Origin: Alopecurus myosuroides
Taxonomy: Eukaryota; Streptophyta; Magnoliopsida; Poales; Poaceae
Direction of reading: 5' to 3'
Length of the DNA stretch: 64,000 nt
Assembly (NCBI GenBank): GCA_028641055.1
Contig: CM054062.1
Location: 10,381,638-10,445,637, forward strand
The notes under the pieces were generated by a model. That model saw nothing but the letters and a program-made list of their open reading frames with translations, ran no database searches and was not told where the DNA came from. Positions 1 to 11,300 of the stretch are shown here, piece by piece. Position 1 is the first letter of the stretch, and each line of letters opens with the position of its first letter. A program made the translations under genes and the position numbers.

Positions 1-926
1 GTAGCTCAAAATATGCAGACAATATATTCAACTAGGTAATTACCGATGCTTTAGGAAGACGAGCATGAACAATGTACCTGTCCAATTTCTAGCCATGATA
101 AGTATCAATATCCTAGCATGATCTCGCATTGCCTCCATTTGACAAACACGATTGTAATGCAATGCAAGCTAGGCAAAAAATTAACTCATGGAAATATGTA
201 GTGTTATAAGTAGCTCATGCTGAATCTTGTTGACAAGCTAATAGATGTATAAATCTTGGATTTCCTAGCATCGCTCTTGCATAGCCTCCTTTTGGCAAAA
301 CATTTTAGTACAGAAATGCAAGTTAGGCAAAAAAAACAAATTTATGAAACATCTAGCCCTGTAAGTAATTTACTGACATTCGCTAGGATAAAGCAGGAGC
401 TTATAAATTCCATTGGAAGATTTGTGAATGCATTTCTTGGATCTGTGCTCGTTTTATTTGTTGTTCATTCAATCATTATTGCCATCATCACCACTATTTT
501 GGGTGGTAGGGGCCATAGATGTGTTCGTCTGGTGGATCTGTTGTCTGTGTTACCAGCGGGCCCAGCTGGTTGGTGTGGCTGGGCCCGAATCATAAATGCA
601 CGTCTAGAAACCATAGCAATCCCGTCTTTCCGTTTGGGCTTGGCTGCATAAGGCCTGTAGATGCAGATCTGGTCGCTTTGGCCCTTCTGACCACGCGGAC
701 AACTGTGAAGGGTCCACTGTTCTGTATGTTGTCCACTGCATGTCTGGGGATCCCCTTTCCTGTAATGGGGGTTGCCAGCTACAACCACTTTAACCCCCGG
801 TGACACTATCTCTAGCATTGGACTGGTTGCTTGTACTGCAAACGTCTAACTTTTTTATTTAAAGACAGCAAGGAAGTGCAAACATCAAAAGTAAATGAAA
901 GTTGATTTGGCAAGATGCTTTGTGAG
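1..926. other. Unassigned AT-rich DNA, no convincing gene
   Basis: No recognisable domain, tRNA or transposon end was seen here. The only open frame that looks non-random is the minus-strand ORF at 465-818, described separately. The surrounding sequence is AT-rich and full of stops, as expected for intergenic or intronic grass DNA. It could be intron or UTR of a gene outside the window, but nothing in the sequence proves this. Confidence 0.5.
465..818 (-). other. Unidentified ORF or possible single exon (117 aa)
   Basis: The minus strand is open for 117 codons. The product is basic and rich in Pro, Gly and Lys, with three cysteines in the first half. Just upstream, at about 836-840 on +, the minus strand reads TTTGCAG after a weakly T-rich stretch, which could be a splice acceptor. 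I recognise no family. It may be an exon of a host gene or a chance ORF in old transposon sequence. No repeat boundary was found around it. Confidence 0.2.
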
Positions 927-1206
927 TTTAGGTACTTCTACCCCTCAAAAAGAAATTCATGGATGTAGACCATGTTAGAGCATGAGCGTCTGCACAAAAT
1001 CATGCAAGACTAAGATCAAATGTCTGCTGTACAGAAGAGGCAAGAGGTTTTTTTTTTTTTGCAACTGCACTGTTCAAAAAGCTACCTGTCTGTCTTGTAC
1101 AGTGTATATTGAGCAATTTTGCATGATTTTTCAGGTGCAAATGTTATAGCACGACAGTACATCTATGATTTTTTGTAGACCTTTTTGTGATGCAGAAGTA
1201 CCTAAA
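927..1206. repeat. Imperfect inverted repeat, candidate MITE
   Basis: The left arm begins TTTAGGTACTTCTA at 927. The right arm ends with its near-complement AGAAGTACCTAAA at 1206. Similarity continues inward for roughly 110-120 bp per arm with small gaps (CAAAAAG, ATGTA, AAATCATGCAA are shared). The centre holds a poly-T run at about 1047-1058. No clean target site duplication was found. The size and foldback form fit a degenerate MITE; an ancient hairpin precursor is an alternative. Confidence 0.5.
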
Positions 1207-2981
1207 CCAGTGCACCACATAAAATCTACAAATACAATTCTCACATAAACTGACCTGTATTGTCTAGATTTTGACATCAGCTTATATGCACTCCTGCTAT
1301 TTGGCCAAAATTTTCCACAATCCTAGCAGTTCAAATATGCTGAATTTACACGACACAGAAGCTTCCACAATAGACAGTACCTTCTAGCTAAAGATGGATC
1401 AGAATGAACCAATTGCTTTGTTTAGAGGTAATTCTATAGCTTGTAGGTGACCATGTGGCTCATGTCATAGAAACCAGGTAGCCAGCTCCTATTGTTTACA
1501 TCGCAATCATGTTGCGGTGTTTTCGTCAAGAATGTACTGCTTTTTCGTAGCCACTAGAGCTAAAAAAAGGAAGAGAAGGCTTCCTTATCGATCTGCCGTT
1601 TGGATCTGGGGCAATCGAGTTGCGGCTCTGGATCCAAGCAGAGTGCATTTTGGAGGGACAAGTTCTATTGGAGGTACAGGCCCAAATCATGCAAAGCGTT
1701 CAATAATCATTAAAACAATCAGGGCCCCCCCTCCTGACTAGATGATATATGTACTGCATTACGGCTGGCAGAATCTGTTTTTCGCCAGAAATTATTGCAG
1801 CTTCTTCATATACTGGTGCTTGCTCAGAGCTGAGTGGCATACAGCAAAGCTTTGTCCAGACTCCAGCCATCACCTTTATCATGCGACCCGGCCTTGCAGT
1901 TGTGGAGAGCTATTGTTCATGACCTCGCATTGAAATTTTCACTGATTTTGTTTGAATATCTGTAATTTGATTTGATTGATTTGCTTTGCATTTAATCCTA
2001 ATCGTCACAAGGCACGAGGCTTCCTAGCTTCCCTTTATTATATACGTGCTATTATGTTTTGCTTATATGAAGGTATTCTAAAAAACAATTACCAAGTGTG
2101 GTTAGAAAACTTTCTGATTATTATTGATATTTTCAGTGAAGCAGACCCCTTACTTATATCAAACAAAACTGAGACGGCAAAAACTGCTTAAAATAACTAA
2201 CGATTTGCACATGTTTAACTGATTTATCAGCTGGGTAGTTTTTTTGTTTCGAGTAATCAGCTGGGTAGTTTCGGTGTAGCAGTTATCTGTACCTCGCTCT
2301 CGGTGGCCAAAATGTTACATGAGATTGATAAATCAAATCCTACCACTGACTTGGATTATCTTCATATATCTCTACAGGACCGCAACAGCCACCAGCAAGC
2401 AAGCTAAAGACAGAGCTGTGAGCTACATCAGTATATTGCAAGCCAGGACAAGAAGTTGAACATGAGCTGTGGGTGACGGCAACAGCAAAATGCCATGGGG
2501 AGCAAGCAATCAAGACATGATCTATGGGCGCCAACGATGGATGGTGCGTCGCAGGGACTTCTTTCAACGGAAGCATTGTGCGGTGATGTACATATGGAGA
2601 TAGGAAATACTGTTGTGAGGTGGAGCTGAGCTGAGCTGAAGGGGGATGTGTTTGAAATCATACCAGGTTTCCCTGCTGCTATATCTCTGCAGAGACAGGC
2701 GAGGGAGACTGCAGTTCCTGGTTCTTGCTGATGTATTCTTGGAGCATTCCTTTTGACTATAGTGGCTGGCCAATCTTAAGGTTATATGAGCAGCATAGTT
2801 TGATGAACTAGGCCTTGCGGTTTTCCACCTCCGTGGCTTGATTGCATTCTTCAAATGTGGCAAAGCAACAAGCTGCATTTTCTATTTGTGGGTTTGTTTG
2901 TGTGCGTGTTGGGGGTTGTATTGCTGGTCTTGGGGGTTTACAGAAGTTCAGACGAGCGCGCTTGGTTAGGTCGGTTTTGGC
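1207..2981. other. Unassigned DNA, no gene seen
   Basis: Open frames here are short and lack any family signature. The region is AT-rich to about 2300 and then more balanced. The part at 2300-2900 has the composition of a plant UTR, but no CDS joins it. I found no transposon termini. Confidence 0.45.
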
Positions 2982-3719
2982 CTTTTTTTTGCGAATGAAA
3001 AATATTGATTAAACTACAGGAGAAACCTCCTGCAGGTCGAGAGGCATCGTGATTTCAGGAACAGATCTGTCCCAGGTTACAGTGCTTGCGGTCGTACGAC
3101 CAAGGTTTGCTAAAGAACGACTAACTTGGTTCTAGCTTCAAGAGATAACCTGCACCTCAAAACAGGGACCTAGCTGCAGGAACCTTTTTATTTCCTGCAC
3201 TATAAAGGGGAACTTGGATCTACCCTCGCTCACAGATTGCAACATCTGCACTGCCTCCTCTTGTCATTGCCTCGGCACAAGAGGTGAAAATGAACAAAAT
3301 TGGTCCCTTTCTGAAACTTCAACACAAAATGAAATAGATCTGAAACTTTTAACAGTTCGACTCTTTTGGCATGGCGCCCGCCCACACGGCGCCATGGTTA
3401 TATTGTAATGTGTCGTGGGGTACAAGATAAGTCCGAGATTACTTGCCATGGACTATGATTGTAATCGACTTACCCACAATAGACAACTCGACCCTTGTAA
3501 CCCTATCCCTAGTTGTGTACATAAGGCGGGGAGGAAGTCGGGTCGTACTGAAGCCTTTGTCGTCACCCTCGCATTGCACTCCTGCAAACACCTACACCAT
3601 AGCAGAATCGAGACCTCCTCTCGAACGTATTCAGACGAATTGTTTCCAGGCCCCGAACCTATATAAATCCATCTCTGAATGATAACATTGGTACCTACTA
3701 GACACATCGCTCTCTTATG
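2982..3719. other. Probable old retroelement remnants
   Basis: At about 2982 a T-run is followed by GCGAATGAAAAATATTGATT, which resembles the 3' end of a minus-strand LINE, as does the T-run start of the better LINE at 11870. From 3410 to 3719 the sequence looks like the U5 side of a degenerate LTR, with a TATA-like CCTATATAAA at about 3659. No second LTR or TSD was found, so the identities are tentative. This is the DNA into which gypsy 1 inserted. Confidence 0.3.
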
Positions 3720-3724
3720 TCTAT

Positions 3725-4587
3725 TGTCGGGGGGATACCCCCGAGTAGGGTAAAGGCAAGTGCTAAAGGGCAAGATCAGAAGAGACGCTTGGCAGAGTAG
3801 CGGCTACCCGGTACTCGCTACCTGGTCGTCCGCTACTCGGCCGTACGCACTGAAGGCCAGGAGGAAGAATCAGAGAAGTCATTCTCCTCCGGGTAGAGGA
3901 AGTGGTCCGAGTAGAAATGGCGGTCTCCTACTCGGGCCAGAAGTCAAAGGAGCCGTTCTGACACAGGATCCCGCGTATCCCGGGTCCGTACTTTGGCACT
4001 GTTCACGGCACTGTTCATCTGCGGAGCGCGTGCCTGACCGTGACAGTGTGTCAGCAGGGCGTCGCAGAATAGGGGGGACCTACTCTGTGTTCGTGGCAGT
4101 GATAACAGATCAGCTCCTCGGTTCTGCGGAACGACTTTACACATGAAGACAATCCAGGAAGCCAAAAGGTGTAAAGTGGTCAGCGAGAACCCGGAAGTAC
4201 ACAATATGCACATAGTGTCGACATCTTGGCTGTATCCGGCTGGGCACCAGTATATAAGGTGCCCTGCCCCCTCATGCGCGAGGGATCCCAGAACCGGTTC
4301 ACATTCTTGACCTAGTTCTTCACGTGGAGAGAAGAGTGGCTACTCGGTAGAGAGAAACATTTGTACTGTGGCTACTCGGTGAGACTCGAATATAAAGAGA
4401 GAAAGGCAGGAGTAGGGGTTTTACCTCCACACGAGGGCCCTGAACCTGGGTAGATCTTGTTGTTTGCAGTGCTAGCTTCACACTCACGCGGCTACTCGCT
4501 GCGTGATCCCTCCCCGAGCGCCTCCAGCGTCCATCGTCCCCACAACTTTAGCCATCCTATGGCATCTGCCGTGACACCACCACGACA
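3725..4587 (+). repeat. Gypsy 1 5' LTR (863 bp)
   Basis: The LTR begins TGTCGGGGGG after TSD TCTAT and ends CACGACA at 4587, directly before the primer binding site. It contains a TATATAA box at 4251-4257. The word CTACTCGG occurs four times, and TACTCGCT twice more. Its partner at 20512-21373 is nearly identical. Confidence 0.95.
4242..4264 (+). promoter_or_regulatory. LTR TATA box inside a 7-bp inverted repeat
   Basis: GGGCACC and its exact complement GGTGCCC flank a 9-base spacer containing TATATAA. The 3' LTR has the same arrangement at about 21028-21050. This is the expected transcription start region of the element (U3/R boundary). It is one of six TATA-centred inverted repeats in the window. 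Confidence 0.75.
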
Positions 4588-4606
4588 GTTGGCGCCCACC
4601 GTGGGG
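4588..4606 (+). other. Primer binding site of gypsy 1
   Basis: TGGCGCCCACCGTGGGG starts three bases after the LTR. It has the TGGCGCC form seen next to LTRs of many grass gypsy elements and should pair with the 3' end of a host tRNA. I did not determine which tRNA. Confidence 0.8.
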
Positions 4607-4676
4607 AAACCAGCGGCGCTGGCTGGAGTTTCCGTTCGGACGGGATCGATTTCTGCTACCGGAGAGCGCGTGGTCT

Positions 4677-7430
4677 GTGGCCTTGTCCACAGATTCGGCT
4701 CCTTCGACTTCGTCACCGACAACGCCGGCGATTTCGGCGGCAGGGCCATGCCGGAGGGCGGCTCGGTGCTTTCTTTCGGCGCGCACCTCGTCTACGTCGC
4801 CACCGTCATCGACCGCGAGTACCCCGAGCTGGTGCATGTCGCGGAAGATCCCCCCCCCCCCGGTCATCGCTGCACGCGGGAGGCCGTTGGGCCGCTCTGC
4901 GGACGTCGCGGAGGTGATGATGACCGGCCCTGCTGCTGACGCCGGGAAGGGCGCGGCTGCTGCCGCTGCGGGCGTCATCGAGGATCTCGCTGGCCCGAGT
5001 GCTGGCGGGAAGACGCACAAGCCTTACGAGAAGGACTGCAATCTTGCTCCCTCCACTACTCCGACAATACCCGCGTCCGCCGTGCGGACGGTTATGCCGC
5101 CTCCCACTGATCTTGAGCTCTTGTCCATGAAGGCCCAGCTCGACCGGCAGCGCCAGGAGCTGCTCGCCGAGCAGGCGGAGTTGGAGAAGATTAGGCTAGA
5201 GCTTAGTCTAGATCAGAACAAGTACAACAAGGCTCACGGTTTTATACCAGTTGTTAGGAGAGCTAGCAAAGTAGGTGCTACGCGTCGCAACTTAGGCGTC
5301 GAGATGGCAACGGTTGTAGAGGTTCACAGTCAGTCCGCCACCGCAAACACCTCCACCAGACCCAGATACAGTACCCTCGCCAAAACCCTTAGAGCTGCTG
5401 AGGCTGTAGCCGCAGAGTTGCCGCATCTCGACGGCGACGCGCGCATTAGGCAGCAGGAAAGGCTCAATGAGCTGGTGCTAGAGGCTGCTAGGCAGAACGA
5501 GGAGTTCCGGAAAGCCAATCCGGGTGCTGGAGCTTCTCAGGTGGTGCACTCGCATGCGGCTAGATCTAACGATCAGGCTTCATCTCCGCATCCTAGTCGC
5601 GAGAGGGACCGAAGTGGGCACTCCGGCAGAGACAGGCAGATGCAGGTGTACGACCCGGCTGTCGCCGCGAAACAGCTCGCTGTGCCGCGGCAGTCTGGTC
5701 AAAAACACAACACTGCAGGAGCAGGCTATCAAGCCCAAAAAGCTCATAGCCAGCCGCGGGATGGAGAGCGCCCAGGACCTTCTTGGCATCAGACTGCCCA
5801 GCCTACTCGGCAGAGGCCACAGCCGCGCGCAGTCGCGCCAGCCGCCAACCCGGTGGAGCAGCCTGCAGTCGTGCAGGTGGACAGATATGATGATGGCTAC
5901 TCGGCCATGGGGTTGGCTGGCTATGACATCCTGGATCGCGTGGGTGAGCGCATGCTGGAGCCCAGTGACGCCAGGCACAAGCTGGACCGTATTTCTCTAT
6001 CTGCGCAACTCGAGAGCAAGGGGCCGCCTGGCCCAGAGTGCTTTGGTCCCCGCATCATGACGGAGCCATCCGTGAAGCAGTTCCAGCTCGCAAGGGGGAC
6101 CAAGTGCTATGACGGCAGCACCAAACCGGAAGATTGGCTCAATGACTATGTCACAGCCGTGCACATTGCAGGCGGTAACCGGAGATGGGCCGTGCGGTAC
6201 ATCCCGCAGATGCTCGAGGGACCGGCAAGAACCTGGCTCAACAACTTGCCCAAGCACAGCATCAACTGCTGGCTTGACTTCGCGGAGGCGTTCGTCAGCA
6301 ACTTCACCAGCACCTACCGGAGGCCGAATAGGCCGCAACAGCTATCCGCTTACAGGCAACGGGAAGAGGAGACAGACCGCGAGTATCTTACTCGGTGGAG
6401 AACTCTGAGGAACACCTGTGAGGGTGTGAATGAGGCCCAGGCCATCACTTGGTTTGTGCAGGGTTGCAGACATGGCAGCATGTTGTGGCAAAGGCTCCAG
6501 AGGGAGATGCCGAGTACTCTTGCCGAGACCATCCGGATTGCGGATCAGTACGCACTCGGCGACCCGACGCAGCCCCTTCTTGATTCTCCTGAGCCGAGAA
6601 GGAACTACAACATCAACAGCAGCAAGCGCAATGAGTTCCGCAACAAGCGCAGAGGCGACCGGATCGACACCCGGTACGACCCAGAGGAGGTGAATGCAGT
6701 GGCTACCGGAGCTGGGAGTAGCCAGAGGCCGAAAACTGCTGGAGCTCCATACGGGCAGAACCAGAATCAGGGCCAAGGCAACAAGAAGCAGGGTAGCGGT
6801 AGCTCGGGTCCTGCTCCAAACTTCGTGTTCAAGGACATGAAGGATGGCCCATGCAGCTTCCACACTCGGCATCCCGCAAGACCCGCCAACCACACTACTC
6901 GGCAGTGCAGTTGGTGGGAAGAGATCAAGAACGAGGGCCTGCCTCCTCCTCCTCCACTGCCAGCTGCGAATGCCGCTGTACAGCCTGCCCGCGCACCTGC
7001 TGCTCGGCCTACAGCTTTCCCGAGAAGAGAGAATGTGAATCAGGTGGCTTTAGGAGCCAACCGCTACTTCAACAACGATGGCTACCGCAACAACAACAAC
7101 TACTACACCCGCAACAACAACAGAGGCAACAACAACAACAACAACAACCAAGGTAACAACAACAATGGCAACAATGGTGGCGGAGACCGCAATCGGTACC
7201 AGGAGCACCACGAGAGCTACATGATCTTCACCTCTGAGCCTGTCGACAAGAAATCCCAGCACAGGCGTGCCATGGAGGTCAATGCCGTGATCCCTGCTGT
7301 TCCTCACTATATGCATTGGTGCAACCAAGAGATCACGTGGTCCCGAGTAGATCATCCCAAGGTGATGTCCAATCCGGTTGCTACGCCTTGGTGCTGGATC
7401 CTACCTTCTTGGGTCCCGAGAAGAATGTGA
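4677..7430 (+). pseudogene. gag: Gypsy 1 gag (frames broken)
   Basis: The open frame encodes the capsid-type polyprotein of the retrotransposon. A Gln/Glu/Leu-rich coiled-coil segment lies at about residues 145-175. The retrotransposon gag domain follows at about 490-630 (motifs EGPARTWLNNL and REEETDREYLTRW). The end is Asn-rich (runs of AAC at 7085-7175). The first 60 or so residues are probably out of frame: a protein-like frame beginning further upstream (about 4558-4850) runs into a run of 12 C (4850-4861), after which the good frame is this one. At about 7370-7380 the frame changes again, so the last 20 residues here are not native and the protease frame continues elsewhere. The true start codon is uncertain; one candidate ATG lies within the LTR end. 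Confidence 0.85.
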
Positions 7431-8375
7431 GGTTCAGCAAGGTACTGATCGACAACGGCAGCAGCATGAACATCGTGTACAGAGACACACTCGAGAAGCT
7501 CGGTATGGCCGAGAACATGCTGCTGCCCAGCAAGACCACTTTCCATGGCATTGTGCCAGGAGTTTCTTGCAATCCGATTGGCCGAGTGTGGATAGATGTG
7601 CTATTCGGCACCAGGGAAAACTGCCGCACAGAGAGCCTGCAGTTCGAGGTGGTTGATCACCAGAGCCCCTACCATGCCCTACTCGGCAGGCCTGCTCTGA
7701 GCAAGTTCATGGCTTCTACCCACACGGCATATCTGAAGATGAAGATCCCTGGTCCCAATGGCGTGATTACCATCACTGGTGATTACAAGAAGTCCATGGA
7801 GTGCGCCTCTGCTGGCTCTCAGCTGGCGGAATCAATGGTGATTGCTGCCGAGAAGAAGAAGATGTATGAGGTGGTAGCTATGGGGCAATCCGCACAAGCT
7901 GGTGCGCAGGGCGTGCCGAGTTCCCAGCACGGGACGGCGTTCCAGGAATCTCAGAAGACAAAGAAGATCCAGGTTGACCCTGAGTTTCCCGACCGTGTTG
8001 CCATCATTGGCTCCGGGTTGGGGGAGAAATAACAAAGCGAGCTCATCCACTTCCTCCATGAGAATCGGGACGTGTTCGCCTGGTCCAATGAAGATTTACC
8101 AGGTGTCCCGAGAGAGTTGGTTGAGCACTTGCTACATGTGCGTCCTGACGCCAAACCAGTGAAACAGGCTATGCGCCGTTTCGGAGATGAGAGAAGGAAG
8201 GCCATAGGTGACCAGAACACCAAGTTGCTGATAAGCAATTTCATCATGGAGGTGCTGCATCCGGACTGGCTAGCCAACCCGGTCATGGTCGAGAAGAAGA
8301 AGGAGGGTCCCAAGGCTGCTACCGCATGGCGCATGTGCGTCGACTACACCGACTTGAACAAGGCATATGCCCCAA
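7316..8375 (+). pseudogene. Gypsy 1 protease and start of RT (stop at 8030)
   Basis: This frame contains the aspartic protease with the active-site motif LIDNGSSMNI (about 7447-7476), typical of Tat-lineage proteases. It then enters the RT N-terminal region (VDYTDLNKA near 8338-8367). An in-frame TAA at 8030-8032 interrupts the polyprotein, although similarity resumes immediately after it. At about 8368-8380 the frame changes and the RT continues in the next ORF. The three breaks (7375, 8030, 8370) mean this copy cannot make a full Gag-Pol by normal translation. Confidence 0.85.
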
Positions 8376-11300
8376 GGATCCTTTTCCGCTACCTCGCATC
8401 GATCAGGTGATCGCTTCCACTGCTGGTTGTGAACTGCTGTCTTTCATAGATGCCTACTCTGGTTTTCACCAGATAGCTCTCAATCCTGCTGATCAAATAA
8501 AGACTGCTTTCATTACCCCGTACGGGGCTTATTGCTATCGTGTCATGTGTTTCGGGTTGCGGAATGTGGGTGCTACCTATCAGAGATGCATGCAGAAATG
8601 CTTGCATGATCAACTCGGAAAAAATGTGCAGGTGTACGTAGATGACATTGTCATCAAAACGAATAAAACACATACTCTGCTTAGTGGCATTGAGGAAACT
8701 TTCGCCAACTTGCGCAAGTATAAGATGAAGCTCAACCCGAGTAAGTGCACCTTTGGCGTCCCGGCTGGCAAGCTACTCGGCTTCTTGGTATCCAGTCGAG
8801 GCATTGAGTCCAATCCTTCAAAGATAAAAGCTATTGAGAGCATGTCTTTGCCGAGATCTTTGAAGGATGTGCAAAAATTCACTGGGTGCTTGGCATCTCT
8901 AAGCCGTTTCCTGGGCAGAATGGGCGAGAAGGCCCTGCCTTTGTACCAATTGATGAAGAAAAGTGACAAGTTCGTCTGGACACCGCAAGCGGATGTGGCA
9001 TTCAAAGAGCTAAAGGCAATGCTGGGTAGCGCTCCCATCTTGGCTAGTCTGCTACCCAAGGAGCCAATGCTGCTATATATTGCTGCTACTAACCGGGTAG
9101 TCAGTGTGGTGATTGTGGTGGAACGAGAAGAGGAAGGCAAGAGTGTGCAACGGCCTGTATATTATCTCAGTGAGGTGCTGTCCAGCTCCAAACAGAACTA
9201 CCCTCACTACCAGAAGATGACGTACGGTGTGTACTTGGGCGCCAAGAAGCTGAAGCATTACTTCCAAGAGCACCCCATCACACTGGTGAGCTCAACTCCC
9301 ATCTCGGATATCATGGGCAACAAGGAAGCGAGTGGCAGGGTAGCCAAGTGGGCAATCGAGCTGGCCGCGTACGCTCCCGCGTATGCGAGAAGAGAAGCCA
9401 TCAAGTCTCAGATCCTAGCAGAATTTCTGGTGGATTGGGCCGAGGTGCAATATGAGCCTCCCACTCCGGTATCCAACTACTGGAAGATGCACTTTGATGG
9501 CTCCAAGATGAAAGAAGGCCTTGGTGCTGGCGTGGTGCTTACGTCACCCAAGCGAGATCAACTCAAATACGTACTGCAAATCCACTTCAAGGCATCCAAC
9601 AATGTTGCAGAGTACGAGGCCGTGGTACACGACTTGAAGGTGGCGAAGGAAGTTGGCGTGCAGCGCATCATATGCTATGACGACTCGGATCTAGTTGTGC
9701 AGCAAGTCTCTGGCACTTGGGATGCTCTGGATGCCAACATGGCGTCATACCGCTTCCTGGTACAAACCATGACAGGATTCTTTGAAGGTTGCGAGTTCCA
9801 GCATGTCCACCGAGCAGAGAATGAAGCAGCTGATGAGCTGTCCAAGTTGGGATCTTCTCGGCAGTACATCTCGGCTGGGATTGCCTTGGAGCATTTGAGA
9901 AAGCCATCCATCAAGCCATCCCCCAACTCGGAGTCCATCTTCGTTCCTTCCCTGCCTGATGAGGAAGCAGTTCCAATGGAGATTGACTGGGAAGGTGCAA
10001 AAGGAGACCCGGGGACTGCCGTCTCCAACCCGGGGACTGGCGCCTGCAACCCGGGGACTGCCCCTATCTACTCGGGGACTGCTCCTCCCTACTCGGGGAC
10101 TGACCTTCCTTACTCGGGGATTTCCCCTCTCAGCTCGGGGACTGTCGCATCCCTTGAAGAAGTCCTTGCCAACCGCTCGGGGCTGCAGAGAGTCAACCCC
10201 AACCCAGAAAATGATGCAACAGTGCCTGTTCCAATGGAAGTGGACGAACCGGTGTTTCCCGCGCGGGAGACGCCGAGTTGGGCCATGCCCATACTATCCT
10301 TTCTAAGGGACGGTACCCTGCCAGAAGATGAGGTGACTGCAAGGCAAAGTCAGAGAAGATCCAAGGGCTACACCATATTCAGAGATGTGCTGCACAAGAG
10401 AAGTGCCACTGGCGTGCTGCAACGCTGTGTGGACCCGGAAGAAGGAGAGGAAATTCTGGTGGAGATACACCAAGGAGAGTGTGGGCATCACGCCTCTTCT
10501 CGGGCTCTTGTCAAGAAGGCTTTTCGGCATGGTTTCTACTGGCTCACCGCTCTGCAGCAAGATGAAGACATCGTGAGAAGATGCAACGGTTGCCAGAGAT
10601 TCGCAAGTAAGATCCATATGCCTGCTTCCGAGTTGAAAACCATTCCCATCACTTGGCCGTTTGCTGTTTGGTGTTTGGATATGGTTGGCCCTTTCAAGCC
10701 GGCTAGAGGCAACATGACACACATCTTAGTCATGGTGGACAAATTCACCAAATGGATTGAAGTGAAGCCTATTCGGAAGTGCGATGGAGCTACAGCCGTG
10801 AAATTCCTAAAGGATGTGATTCTGAGATACGGCTACCCGCACAGCATCATCACAGATAACGGCACCAACTTTGCTGAAGGAGCCATGGTGAGATTCTGCA
10901 GAGATAAGCACATCCGACTAGATGTCGCGTCTGTTGCGCATCCCTCGTCCAATGGACAGGTGGAAAGAGCAAATGGCATGCTGCTTGCAGGCATAAAGCC
11001 AAGGCTGATTGAGCCGCTGCTGAAAACACCAGGGTGTTGGCTAGATGAGTTGCTAGCGGTGTTGTGGAGTCTAAGGACTACCCCTAACCAGTCAACCGGC
11101 TACACACCATTCTTCTTGGTTTACGGGGCTGAAGCCGTGTTGCCAATTGACCTAGAGCATGACTCCCCCCGAGTAACCCTCTACACAGAGGCGGAGGCGA
11201 GAGAAGCTCGAGAAGACGACGTTGACCTGCTAGAAGAAGCAAGAGAGCTTACTCTGTCACGTTCGGCTGTTTACCAGCAAAACTTGAGGCGTTATCACAT

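Noticed and set aside
4457..4939. Separate small gene before gag
   Set aside because: Its frame looks like the N-terminal end of gag cut off at the C-run, not an independent gene.
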